A stretch of 53,015 bases of DNA from assembly GCF_018614775.1 (NCBI RefSeq), contig NZ_JAGGOF010000088.1:1-53015 (forward strand), given 5' to 3'. Shown in pieces: positions 1 through 8,714 of this stretch. How positions within the stretch are numbered: the stretch's first letter is position 1; each line of letters opens with the position of its first letter. Below the pieces are notes generated by a model, which ran no database searches, was not told the origin of the DNA, and saw nothing but the letters and a program-made list of their open reading frames with translations. Position numbers and translations under genes: made by a program. This DNA comes from Pseudomonas fluorescens (GTDB taxonomy: Bacteria; Pseudomonadota; Gammaproteobacteria; Pseudomonadales; Pseudomonadaceae).

Positions 1-54
1 TCAAGACAGTTGCTCCCACAAAGGACCGCATACATCAGCACCAACTCGGTCAAC

Positions 55-79
55 TGTGGGAGCGAGCTTGCTCGCGAAG
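55..79 (+). repeat. single REP element
   Basis: A lone copy of the P. fluorescens-type REP core (GTGGGAGCGAGCTTGCTCGC) lies downstream of gap. No inverted partner is visible inside the window; it could lie left of position 1. Confidence 0.8.
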
Positions 80-130
80 AGGCCAGCCCAGACACCACAG
101 AACCCCAGCCCCACAAAAATCCCAGACAAA

Positions 131-158
131 AAAACGCCCCGACAAGTCGGGGCGTTTT
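131..158 (-). terminator. intrinsic terminator of gap (possibly bidirectional)
   Basis: A 9-bp GC-rich stem (CGCCCCGAC pairing with GTCGGGGCG) with a 2-nt loop is flanked by four A and four T. It sits 17 nt beyond the gap stop codon on the minus strand. The A/T flanks on both sides mean it could work in both directions. Confidence 0.85.
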
Positions 159-174
159 CACATCCAGCTAAGCC

Positions 175-1638
175 TTAGCGTGGGAACGCTGGCGGGTTCA
201 CACCGGCCATGTCTTCCATTACGCGGACCACCTGGCAGCTGTAACCGAATTCGTTGTCGTACCAGACGTACAACACAACGCGGTTGTCCTGGCAGATGGT
301 GGCTTCGGCATCCACGACACCGGCGTGGCGCGAGCCCACGAAGTCGGTGGAGACCACTTCCTGCGAGTTGACGAAGTCGATCTGCTTGTGCAGGTCGGAG
401 TGCAGCGCCATGTAGCGCAGGTACTCGTTCATCTCTTCACGGGAGGCGGCTTTCTCAAGGTTCAGGTTGAGAATGGCCATCGACACGTTTGGCGTCGGCA
501 CGCGGATCGCGTTGCCGGTCAGCTTGCCGGCCAGCTCAGGCAGGGCCTTGGCGGCGGCGGTGGCGGCACCGGTTTCGGTGATGACCATGTTCAGCGCGGC
601 GCTGCGACCACGGCGATCGCCCTTGTGGAAGTTGTCGATCAGGTTCTGGTCGTTGGTATACGAGTGAACCGTTTCCACGTGACCATTGACGATACCGAAC
701 TTGTCGTTCACAGCCTTGAGCACCGGCACGATGGCGTTGGTGGTGCAAGAGGCGGCAGAGACGATCTTGTCGTCTGCGGTGATTTCGCCGTGGTTGATGC
801 CGTGGACGATGTTCTTCAGCTTGCCCTTGCCAGGTGCGGTCAGGACCACGCGGTCGATACCCGGGCATGCCAGGTGCTGGCCCAGGCCGTCGGCATCACG
901 CCATACGCCGGTGTTGTCCACCAGCAGGGCGTCCTTGATGCCGTACTGGGTGTAGTCCACCTCGGTCGGGTTCTTCGCGTAGATCACCTGGATCAGGTTG
1001 CCGTTGGCGGTAATGGTGTTGTTTTCTTCATCGATGGTGATGGTGCCGTTGAACGAACCATGGACCGAATCGCGACGCAGCAGGCTGGCACGCTTGGTCA
1101 GGTCGTTCTCGGCGCCCTTGCGCACCACGATGGCGCGCAGGCGCAGGCCGTCGCCACCACCGGTTTTTTCGATCAGGATGCGCGCCAGCAGGCGGCCGAT
1201 ACGACCGAAGCCGTACAGGACCACGTCAGTGCCCTTGCGAGCCGAAACGTTTTGCTGACCAACCACATCAGCCATCTCTTCACGCACGAACTGCTCGGCG
1301 CTGCGGCCATTGCCTTCGTTGCGGAATTTGAACGCCAACTTGCCCAGATCCACCGAGGCCGCGCCGAGCTTGAGCTCGCTCATGGCTTTGAGCAGAGGGA
1401 ATGTTTCGTGGACGGACAGTTCGCTGTCGTCGGAAGAGCGGTGACGAGCAAAGCGGTGGGCTTTGAGAATCGCGATGACAGACTGGTTGATCAGGCTGCG
1501 GCCATAGATCGAGCTCACCACGTTGTTATTGCGGTAGAGCTGACCGATGAGAGGGATCATCGCTTCAGCGAGTGCTTCACGATCAATCCATTCACCAAGA
1601 CACTGGTCGGGCTTCTGAGTCACGGGAACCTTCCACAT
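175..1638 (-). CDS. gap: glyceraldehyde-3-phosphate dehydrogenase, long Pseudomonas type
   Basis: This enzyme interconverts glyceraldehyde-3-phosphate and 1,3-bisphosphoglycerate using NAD(P) in the cytosol. The protein is 487 residues, longer than the usual 330-340. About 130 extra N-terminal residues precede the Rossmann nucleotide-binding motif (GFGRIGRLLAR). The catalytic cysteine lies in SAASCTTNAIVPV, and the C-terminal WYDNEFGYS motif is intact. The long form matches the second GAPDH of pseudomonads (PA3001 type). The ATG at 1638 was chosen because the family begins MWKVPVTQKPDQ; the frame stays open upstream into mfd, but that extension is not coding. The gene diverges from mfd, with a palindrome in the promoter region. 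It probably serves gluconeogenesis, which is an inference from the family, not from this sequence. Confidence 0.95.
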   Translation of the reverse strand: MWKVPVTQKPDQCLGEWIDREALAEAMIPLIGQLYRNNNVVSSIYGRSLINQSVIAILKAHRFARHRSSDDSELSVHETFPLLKAMSELKLGAASVDLGKLAFKFRNEGNGRSAEQFVREEMADVVGQQNVSARKGTDVVLYGFGRIGRLLARILIEKTGGGDGLRLRAIVVRKGAENDLTKRASLLRRDSVHGSFNGTITIDEENNTITANGNLIQVIYAKNPTEVDYTQYGIKDALLVDNTGVWRDADGLGQHLACPGIDRVVLTAPGKGKLKNIVHGINHGEITADDKIVSAASCTTNAIVPVLKAVNDKFGIVNGHVETVHSYTNDQNLIDNFHKGDRRGRSAALNMVITETGAATAAAKALPELAGKLTGNAIRVPTPNVSMAILNLNLEKAASREEMNEYLRYMALHSDLHKQIDFVNSQEVVSTDFVGSRHAGVVDAEATICQDNRVVLYVWYDNEFGYSCQVVRVMEDMAGVNPPAFPR

Positions 1639-1661
1639 GTAGGGGCTGAAAAAAGGGGCTA

Positions 1662-1686
1662 CATTATGCCGCCGAGTCCTCGGCGG
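1662..1686 (-). promoter_or_regulatory. gap promoter region with perfect palindrome
   Basis: On the minus strand a CATAAT sequence (1662-1667) lies 24 nt upstream of the gap start and could be a -10 element. Immediately upstream is a perfect inverted repeat, 8 bp per arm with a 2-nt centre (CCGCCGAG-TC-CTCGGCGG, 1669-1686), where an operator would sit between -10 and -35. The regulator is unknown. The site does not match the HexR consensus TTGT-N7/8-ACAA. Confidence 0.45.
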
Positions 1687-1740
1687 AGCAATGCGCGCCT
1701 GTCGCACCGTGGTTTTCCTGTCTGCCCGGGTAGTCTGCGA

Positions 1741-1770
1741 CTGACAGCAGCCCCCTTCCCCCGCTACACT
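1741..1770 (+). promoter_or_regulatory. putative mfd promoter
   Basis: CTGACA (1741-1746) and TACACT (1765-1770) are separated by 18 bp and resemble a sigma-70 promoter. CTACACT is also compatible with the sigma-S -10 consensus. The GTG start of mfd lies 36 nt downstream with TGGAG at 1791-1795 as ribosome binding site. Confidence 0.5.
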
Positions 1771-1806
1771 TGTCGACTTTGTCGCAACGCTGGAGCTCAA
1801 CCTTCC

Positions 1807-4800
1807 GTGCCCGTTCTGCGTCTTCCGCTTCTCCCTGCCGAGGCAGGTAAACAGCACTGGGGCAACCTGCCCGGTGCCGCCCTGAGCCTGGCCATTGCCG
1901 AGGCTGCCAGCGCTGCCAAGCGCTTTACCCTGCTGCTGACCGCCGACAGCCAAAGCGCCGAGCGGCTCGAGCAGGCGCTGGGTTTCTTCGCCCCGGATCT
2001 GCCCGTATTGCATTTCCCGGACTGGGAAACCCTGCCCTACGACCTGTTTTCGCCCCACCAGGACATCATTTCCCAGCGAATCGCCAGCCTTTATCGGCTG
2101 CCGGAACTCAGTCATGGCGTTTTGGTAGTGCCCATCACCACGGCCCTACATCGGCTGGCACCGACCCAATTCCTGCTCGGCAGCAGCCTGGTACTCGATA
2201 TCGGCCAGAAGCTCGACGTCGAGCAAATGCGCACCCGCCTGGAAGCCAGTGGCTATCGCTGCGTCGACACGGTGTACGAGCACGGCGAGTTCGCGGTACG
2301 CGGCGCGCTGATCGACTTGTTCCCGATGGGCAGCAAATTGCCGTATCGCATCGACCTGTTCGATGACGAAATCGAGACCTTGCGCACCTTTGATCCGGAA
2401 AACCAGCGCTCCATCGACAAGGTGCAGTCGATCCGCCTGCTGCCGGCCAAGGAATTCCCGCTGCGAAAAGACGCCGTGACCCGCTTCAAGGCGCGCTTTC
2501 GCGAGCGCTTCGACGTGGATTTCCGCCGTTGCCCGATCTTTCAGGACCTGAGCAGCGGGATTACCCCCGCCGGCATCGAGTACTACCTGCCGCTGTTCTT
2601 CGAAGAAACCTCCACCCTGTTCGATTACCTGCCCCAGGACACCCAGGTGTTCTCCCTGCCGGGCATCGAACAGGCGGCGGAAAACTTCTGGAACGACGTG
2701 CGCAACCGCTACGAAGAGCGCCGTGTCGATCCTTCCCGCCCTCTATTGCCACCGGCCGAACTGTTCCTGCCGGTCGAAGACTGCTTCGCTCGCCTGAAAA
2801 ACTGGCCGCGCGTGGTGGCGAGCCAGCAGGACGTGGAGCCCGGCGTCGGCCGCGAACGCTTCCCGGCCAAGCCATTGCCGGACCTGGCGATCGAAGCCAA
2901 GGCCACGCAACCGCTGGCCGCCCTGGCCGGTTTTCTCGACGAATTCCCCGGCCGGGTGCTGTTCACCGCCGAATCCGCCGGGCGTCGCGAAGTGTTGTTG
3001 GAGCTGCTTGAACGCCTGAAGCTGCGGCCCAAGACAGTCGACAGCTGGCCGGACTTTGTCGCGAGCAAGGATCGCCTGGCGATCACCATTGCCCCGCTGG
3101 ACGAAGGCCTGGTACTCGACGACCCGGCGTTGGCACTGGTGGCCGAGAACCCGCTGTTCGGTCAGCGCGTCATGCAACGTCGGCGCCGCGAAAAGCGCGC
3201 CGATGCCGCCAACGACGCCGTCATCAAGAACCTCACCGAGTTGCGCGAAGGCGCCCCGGTGGTGCACATCGACCACGGCGTGGGCCGCTACCTGGGGCTC
3301 GCCACCCTGGAAATCGACAATCAGGCCGCCGAATTCCTGACCCTCGAATACGCCGAGGGCGCCAAGCTCTATGTGCCGGTGGCGAACCTGCACCTGATCG
3401 CCCGTTACACCGGCAGCGATGACGCTCTCGCCCCCTTGCACCGCCTGGGTTCGGAAACCTGGCAGAAGGCCAAGCGCAAAGCCGCCGAGCAGGTGCGCGA
3501 CGTGGCCGCCGAACTGCTCGACATCTACGCCCGCCGTGCCGCCCGCGAAGGTTACGCCTTCGCCGATCCGAAAGCCGACTACGAAACCTTCAGCGCCGGT
3601 TTCCCGTTCGAAGAAACCGTCGACCAGCAAACCACCATCGAAGCCGTGCGCGCCGACATGCTCGCGCCCAAGCCGATGGACCGCCTGGTGTGCGGCGACG
3701 TGGGCTTCGGCAAGACCGAAGTGGCGATGCGCGCCGCGTTCATTGCAGTGCACGGTGGCAAGCAGGTGGCGATCCTGGTGCCGACCACCCTGCTCGCCCA
3801 ACAGCATTACAACAGTTTCCGCGACCGCTTCGCCGACTGGCCGGTGACCGTGGAAGTGATGAGCCGCTTCAAGTCCACCAAGGAAGTGAACGCCGCCGTG
3901 GCCGACCTGGCCGAAGGCAGGATCGACATCGTCATCGGTACGCACAAGCTGCTGCAGGACGACGTGAAGATCAAGAACCTCGGGCTGGTGATCATCGACG
4001 AAGAACACCGCTTTGGTGTGCGCCAGAAAGAACAGCTCAAGGCCCTGCGCAGCGAAGTCGACATCCTCACCCTGACGGCCACGCCGATCCCGCGCACGCT
4101 GAACATGGCGGTGTCGGGCATGCGCGACCTGTCGATCATCGCCACGCCGCCGGCCCGTCGCCTGTCGGTGCGCACCTTCGTCATGGAGCAGAACAAGAGC
4201 ACCGTCAAGGAAGCCTTGCTCCGTGAGCTGCTGCGGGGTGGCCAGGTCTATTACCTGCACAACGATGTGAAGACCATCGAGAAATGCGCCGCCGACCTCG
4301 CCGAGCTGGTGCCGGAAGCCCGTATCGGCATCGGCCACGGGCAGATGCGCGAGCGTGAACTCGAACAGGTGATGAGCGACTTCTACCACAAGCGCTTCAA
4401 CGTGCTGATTGCCTCGACCATCATCGAGACCGGCATCGACGTGCCGAGCGCCAACACCATCATCATCGAGCGCGCCGACAAGTTCGGCCTGGCCCAGCTG
4501 CACCAGTTGCGCGGCCGGGTCGGTCGCAGTCACCACCAGGCCTACGCCTACCTGTTGACGCCGCCGCGCCAGCAGATCACCCCGGACGCGGAAAAACGGC
4601 TGGAGGCCATTGCCAATACCCAGGACCTGGGCGCCGGTTTCGTGCTGGCCACCAACGACCTGGAAATCCGTGGCGCTGGCGAGTTGCTGGGCGACGGCCA
4701 GAGCGGCCAGATCCAGGCCGTCGGCTTCACCCTCTATATGGAAATGCTCGAACGGGCGGTCAAGTCGATCCGCAAGGGCGAACAACCGAACCTCGACCAA

Positions 4801-5256
4801 CCCCTGGGTGGCGGGCCGGAAATCAACCTGCGGGTGCCGGCGCTGATTCCGGAGGACTACCTGCCGGACGTCCATGCGCGGCTGATCCTCTACAAACGCA
4901 TTGCCTCGGCCAGCGACGAAGAAGGCCTCAAGGACCTGCAAGTGGAGATGATCGACCGCTTCGGCCTGCTGCCGGAACCGACCAAGAACCTGGTGCGCAC
5001 CACCCTGCTCAAGCTCAAGGCCGAGCAGTTGGGCATCAAGAAAGTCGATGGCGGCCCCAATGGCGGGCGCATCGAGTTCGAGGCCCAGACCCCGGTCGAT
5101 CCGCTGGTGCTGATCAAGCTGATCCAGGGCCAGCCCAAGCGCTACAAGTTCGAAGGTGCCACGATGTTCAAGTTCATGGTGCCCATGGAACGCGCGGAAG
5201 AGCGTTTCAATACCGTAGAAGCGCTGTTCGAGCGCCTCACCCCGACCACTGCTTGA
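1807..5256 (+). CDS. mfd: transcription-repair coupling factor Mfd
   Basis: Mfd is an ATP-driven DNA translocase that removes RNA polymerase stalled at lesions and recruits UvrA. The 1149-residue length agrees with E. coli Mfd (1148). The N-terminal UvrB-like module contains FPDWETLPYDLFSPHQD. The RNA polymerase-interacting region follows (VVHIDHGVGRYLGL, around residue 485). Then come the RecG-like helicase motifs: Walker A GDVGFGKTE near residue 630, Walker B DEEH near 731, and the QLRGRVGRS motif VI. The GTG start at 1807 gives the family N-terminus (MPVLRLPLLP) and has TGGAG 11 nt upstream. The reading frame is open back to 325, but that stretch is antisense to gap and is not coding. csiV follows 10 nt after the stop, so the two may be cotranscribed. 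Confidence 0.97.
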   Translation: MPVLRLPLLPAEAGKQHWGNLPGAALSLAIAEAASAAKRFTLLLTADSQSAERLEQALGFFAPDLPVLHFPDWETLPYDLFSPHQDIISQRIASLYRLPELSHGVLVVPITTALHRLAPTQFLLGSSLVLDIGQKLDVEQMRTRLEASGYRCVDTVYEHGEFAVRGALIDLFPMGSKLPYRIDLFDDEIETLRTFDPENQRSIDKVQSIRLLPAKEFPLRKDAVTRFKARFRERFDVDFRRCPIFQDLSSGITPAGIEYYLPLFFEETSTLFDYLPQDTQVFSLPGIEQAAENFWNDVRNRYEERRVDPSRPLLPPAELFLPVEDCFARLKNWPRVVASQQDVEPGVGRERFPAKPLPDLAIEAKATQPLAALAGFLDEFPGRVLFTAESAGRREVLLELLERLKLRPKTVDSWPDFVASKDRLAITIAPLDEGLVLDDPALALVAENPLFGQRVMQRRRREKRADAANDAVIKNLTELREGAPVVHIDHGVGRYLGLATLEIDNQAAEFLTLEYAEGAKLYVPVANLHLIARYTGSDDALAPLHRLGSETWQKAKRKAAEQVRDVAAELLDIYARRAAREGYAFADPKADYETFSAGFPFEETVDQQTTIEAVRADMLAPKPMDRLVCGDVGFGKTEVAMRAAFIAVHGGKQVAILVPTTLLAQQHYNSFRDRFADWPVTVEVMSRFKSTKEVNAAVADLAEGRIDIVIGTHKLLQDDVKIKNLGLVIIDEEHRFGVRQKEQLKALRSEVDILTLTATPIPRTLNMAVSGMRDLSIIATPPARRLSVRTFVMEQNKSTVKEALLRELLRGGQVYYLHNDVKTIEKCAADLAELVPEARIGIGHGQMRERELEQVMSDFYHKRFNVLIASTIIETGIDVPSANTIIIERADKFGLAQLHQLRGRVGRSHHQAYAYLLTPPRQQITPDAEKRLEAIANTQDLGAGFVLATNDLEIRGAGELLGDGQSGQIQAVGFTLYMEMLERAVKSIRKGEQPNLDQPLGGGPEINLRVPALIPEDYLPDVHARLILYKRIASASDEEGLKDLQVEMIDRFGLLPEPTKNLVRTTLLKLKAEQLGIKKVDGGPNGGRIEFEAQTPVDPLVLIKLIQGQPKRYKFEGATMFKFMVPMERAEERFNTVEALFERLTPTTA

Positions 5257-5266
5257 AGGACGCCAC

Positions 5267-5833
5267 ATGCGCCTGTTTCGCTCACTGACCTTGTTGATGA
5301 CCCTGGTCGCTCCCCTGGCGTTTGCCGATGACCTGTATCAGGTTGAAATGATCCTGGTCCGGCAGAATGCCGAGCCGGCGATTGTCAGCCGCGCCGCCCC
5401 GGAAGACTGGGACGCCGGCGCGCAACGCCTGGGCGCCGACAGCCAGCGCTCGCCAGCGCTGGGCAACCTTGTGGAAAAACTCAACGCCAGCGGCCAATAC
5501 ACGGTGTTGATGCACAAGGCCTGGCAGCAGAACCTCGGCGAACAGGGCAGCAAGGTCGCCATCAGCGACGGCGCCGAACAGTTCGGGCAATTTCCCGTCG
5601 AGGGCACCCTGGAGCTGAAACTGGGCCGCTTCACCGACGTCGATGCCGACTTCTGGATCAACCAGATCGATGCCAATGGCCTGGTGACCGCCAGCGAACG
5701 CCTCAAACAACAGAGCCACACCAAGAACGGCCAGTTGAACTTCCTCGACAACGGCCACCTCGGCCTGCTGATCAAGATCACCTCGCTGACCGCGCCCGCG
5801 CCACGGCAGTCGCCTGACGTCATTCCGGACTGA
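5267..5833 (+). CDS. CsiV family exported protein
   Basis: The 188-residue protein has a clear signal peptide (about residues 1-20, cut after LAFA) followed by the conserved DLYQVEMILVRQ start of CsiV proteins. CsiV was named in Vibrio as a periplasmic protein that binds peptidoglycan and chondroitin-like material. Its role in Pseudomonas is unclear. No membrane anchor is visible after the signal. It sits 10 nt downstream of mfd, the usual Pseudomonas order (PA3002-PA3003), and its stop lies 10 nt before the helicase gene that follows. Family assignment rests on context and the N-terminal pattern. Confidence 0.75.
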   Translation: MRLFRSLTLLMTLVAPLAFADDLYQVEMILVRQNAEPAIVSRAAPEDWDAGAQRLGADSQRSPALGNLVEKLNASGQYTVLMHKAWQQNLGEQGSKVAISDGAEQFGQFPVEGTLELKLGRFTDVDADFWINQIDANGLVTASERLKQQSHTKNGQLNFLDNGHLGLLIKITSLTAPAPRQSPDVIPD

Positions 5834-5843
5834 TTGCGCGCCT

Positions 5844-8537
5844 ATGCCCTCGCCCCTGAGCAAACCCCTGGCACCTTCCTGGGTCAATCGATTCAAGGAA
5901 CAGAGCCTGGAGCGTGGGCGCCGTTATGCGCTGGAAAACCGCGTGCGGATCGTCGAGGCCGGCGACAGCACCATCACCGCCAGTTGCGAAGGCTCTGGCA
6001 GCAACATCTACCGTCAGACCATTCGCCTCAAGGAGTCAGCCAAGGGCACGTTGATCCTGCTGGAGGCCGCCTGTTCCTGCCCGGTGCGCATCAACTGCAA
6101 GCACTGCGCAGCCGTCCTGCTACAGGTCCAGGAAACCCTGGCCTACCCGGCCGCCGAAAAAGACGCGCAACTGCTGGAAAAACTCCAGGCGGTGCTGGAC
6201 AACCGCAGCCCCAAGGCGCCGCCGCAAGTGCTGGTGGACAATGTGCAACCGCTGCCACGCCTGTGGCTGGCAAGCATCGAGTTCAGCGCCTTCGAGCCGC
6301 GCAACGGCAAGATGCAGCGCTACATCCAGCACCGCGCCGCTCTGTCCTTCAGCTACCTGGACGAATATGTCAGCGGCCAGCGCAACACGGACGTGCTGAT
6401 TCGCCAGGAAACACAGACGCTGCGGATAAAACGTCATACCGACGTGGAACAGTCCTACCGCGAACAGCTGAGAATCCTCGGTTTCAAGATCGCCACCCGG
6501 CAAAGCAAGGCCCTGCCGGAAAGCGCCGGCGAACTCTATGAGATGGTCAACGACAGCGCCTGGCTGACCTTCACCCTCAACGACCTGCCGAAATTGCGTG
6601 AGCAAGGTTGGGAATTGCAGATCGACGAGGAGTTCGGCTTCGACCTGACCGCCGTGGACGACTGGTATGCCACGGTGGAAGAAACCCCGGAGCGGGACTG
6701 GTTCGACCTGGAGCTGGGGATCATCGTCAATGGCGAGCGCCTGAGCCTGTTGCCGATCCTGTTGAACCTGATGCGCTCGCACATCGAGCTGTTCAACCCG
6801 GAACGCCTGGCCCGGCGCCGCGACGACGAACTGATTCTGGTCAACCTGCCCAACCGCCCGAATTCCGAGTTCGGCCCGCAACAAGTGGCCTTGCCCTATG
6901 GCCGCCTGAAACCGGTGCTGGCGACCCTGGGCGAGTTCTACCTGCAAGAGCCCGGCACCACCAAGCTGCGCTTGAACAGCGCGGATGCCTTGCGCCTGAA
7001 CCCGCTGCAAGACATGCCCTTGAGCTGGGAAGGCGGTGAACACATTCGCGGCCTGGCCCAACGCCTGCGGGATATCAAGGACTACACCGCCACCGCGCCC
7101 GAAGGGCTGAACGCGACCCTGCGACCTTACCAACTCGAAGGCCTGAGCTGGATGCAGTCGCTGCGGCAACTGGAAGTGGGCGGCATCCTTGCGGATGACA
7201 TGGGCCTGGGCAAGACCCTACAGACGCTGGCGCATATTCTCAGCGAGAAAATCGCCGGACGCCTCGACCGACCGTGCATGGTGGTGATGCCCACCAGCCT
7301 GATTCCCAACTGGCTCGACGAAGCAGCGCATTTCACCCCACAGCTCAAGGTGCTGGCGCTGTATGGTGCCGGGCGCAAGAAACACTTCGAACGGGTGGCG
7401 GACTACGACCTGGTCCTGACCACTTACGCGCTGTTGCCCAAGGACGTCGAGCGCCTGAAATCGCAGCCGTTGCACGTATTGATCCTGGATGAAGCCCAGT
7501 ACATCAAGAACCCCACCAGCAAAGCCGCCCAGGCCGCCCGTGAACTCAACGCCCGGCAACGGCTGTGCCTGTCCGGTACGCCCCTGGAAAACCACCTCGG
7601 CGAACTATGGTCGCTGTTCCACTTCCTGCTGCCGGGGTGGCTTGGAGACGTCAAGAGCTTCAACCGCGATTACCGCGTGCCCATTGAAAAACGCGGCAGC
7701 GACGTAAGACTGCAACACCTCAACGGTCGGATAAAACCTTTCCTGCTGCGCCGGACCAAGGAACAAGTGGCGACCGAACTGCCGCCCAAGACCGAGATCA
7801 TCCACTGGGTGGAACTCAGCGATGCCCAGCGCGATGTCTACGAAACCATGCGCCTGGCCATGGACAAGAAAGTCCGCGACGAAATCACCCGCAAGGGCGT
7901 CGCCCGCAGCCAGATCATCATCCTTGAGGCGCTGCTCAAGCTGCGTCAGGTGTGCTGCGACCTGCGCCTGATCAATGACGCGGCCCTGCCCACCCGCGGC
8001 AGCACCTCGGGCAAGCTCGACAGCCTGATGGAGATGCTGGAGGAGCTGTTTGAAGAAGGCCGCCGGGTGCTGCTGTTTTCCCAGTTCACTTCGATGCTGT
8101 CACTGATTGAAGACGAGCTGAAAAAACGCGGCGTCGACTACGCCCTCCTGACCGGGCAGACCCGCGACCGACGCACCCCCGTCAAGGAATTTCAGAGCGG
8201 CAAGCGTCAGATCTTTCTGATCAGCCTGAAGGCCGGTGGCGTAGGCCTGAACCTGACCGAAGCCGACACGGTGATTCACTACGACCCGTGGTGGAACCCG
8301 GCCACTGAAAACCAGGCGACCGACCGCGCCTATCGCATCGGCCAGGAAAAACCGGTATTCGTCTACAAACTGATTGCCCGGGGCACGGTGGAAGAGAAGA
8401 TTCAGCTGCTGCAAAAGGAAAAGTCCGACCTCGCCGCCGGCGTCCTCGACGGCCGAGTGGCCGGCGACTGGAAGTTGCAGAGCGACGACATTGAAGCGCT
8501 GTTCGCACCATTGCCGGATAAGCTGGAGAAGCGCTGA
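5844..8537 (+). CDS. SNF2-family helicase with SWIM zinc finger (897 aa)
   Basis: This is an ATP-dependent DNA translocase of the SNF2/RapA superfamily. A SWIM-type zinc finger lies near residues 77-90 (C-S-C, then C-K-H-C). A middle region carries WFDLELGIIVNGERLSLLPIL. The first helicase lobe has Walker A DDMGLGKT (about 452-459) and Walker B DEAQ (about 549). The second lobe has LLFSQFTSML, HYDPWWNPATENQATDRAYRIGQ and the closing QLLQKEKSDL. The start is 10 nt after csiV with only a weak ribosome binding site, which suggests readthrough or coupling. A longer paralogue (8715-12020) faces it. In P. aeruginosa this position between csiV and nagZ holds PA3004, a nucleoside phosphorylase. The substrate is unknown; DNA repair or chromatin remodelling is only an inference. 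Confidence 0.9.
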   Translation: MPSPLSKPLAPSWVNRFKEQSLERGRRYALENRVRIVEAGDSTITASCEGSGSNIYRQTIRLKESAKGTLILLEAACSCPVRINCKHCAAVLLQVQETLAYPAAEKDAQLLEKLQAVLDNRSPKAPPQVLVDNVQPLPRLWLASIEFSAFEPRNGKMQRYIQHRAALSFSYLDEYVSGQRNTDVLIRQETQTLRIKRHTDVEQSYREQLRILGFKIATRQSKALPESAGELYEMVNDSAWLTFTLNDLPKLREQGWELQIDEEFGFDLTAVDDWYATVEETPERDWFDLELGIIVNGERLSLLPILLNLMRSHIELFNPERLARRRDDELILVNLPNRPNSEFGPQQVALPYGRLKPVLATLGEFYLQEPGTTKLRLNSADALRLNPLQDMPLSWEGGEHIRGLAQRLRDIKDYTATAPEGLNATLRPYQLEGLSWMQSLRQLEVGGILADDMGLGKTLQTLAHILSEKIAGRLDRPCMVVMPTSLIPNWLDEAAHFTPQLKVLALYGAGRKKHFERVADYDLVLTTYALLPKDVERLKSQPLHVLILDEAQYIKNPTSKAAQAARELNARQRLCLSGTPLENHLGELWSLFHFLLPGWLGDVKSFNRDYRVPIEKRGSDVRLQHLNGRIKPFLLRRTKEQVATELPPKTEIIHWVELSDAQRDVYETMRLAMDKKVRDEITRKGVARSQIIILEALLKLRQVCCDLRLINDAALPTRGSTSGKLDSLMEMLEELFEEGRRVLLFSQFTSMLSLIEDELKKRGVDYALLTGQTRDRRTPVKEFQSGKRQIFLISLKAGGVGLNLTEADTVIHYDPWWNPATENQATDRAYRIGQEKPVFVYKLIARGTVEEKIQLLQKEKSDLAAGVLDGRVAGDWKLQSDDIEALFAPLPDKLEKR

Positions 8538-8560
8538 GGCCGGTTGGCTGCGACGACACC

Positions 8561-8649
8561 TGTGGGAGCAGGCTTGCTCGCGAAGGCGGAGGATCAGTAA
8601 TAATGATGTTGACTGACACTCAGTCTTCGCGAGCAAGCCCGCTCCCACA
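8561..8649. repeat. REPIN (inverted REP pair) between convergent helicase genes
   Basis: Two REP cores face each other (TGTGGGAGCAGGCTTGCTCG at the left and its near reverse complement ending CCCACA at the right) around a roughly 40-nt centre. The arms can form a long hairpin in the gap between the convergent helicase genes, so it may also help stop transcription from both sides. No RAYT transposase is in the window. Confidence 0.9.
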
Positions 8650-8714
8650 AGGAGTTGGGGCGCATAAGAAAGGCTCGTGATCCTTCGCGCGCCCATAATG
8701 ATCAATAGGCAAAT

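Noticed and set aside
325..1806. Upstream in-frame extension of mfd
   Set aside because: It runs antisense through gap, and the family start with a ribosome binding site is at 1807.
1639..2115. Upstream in-frame extension of gap
   Set aside because: It runs antisense into mfd; the known N-terminus begins at 1638.
2743..5268. 841-codon open frame on minus
   Set aside because: It lies antisense to mfd, is rich in His, Gln and Ala without any family motif, and arises from high-GC codon bias.
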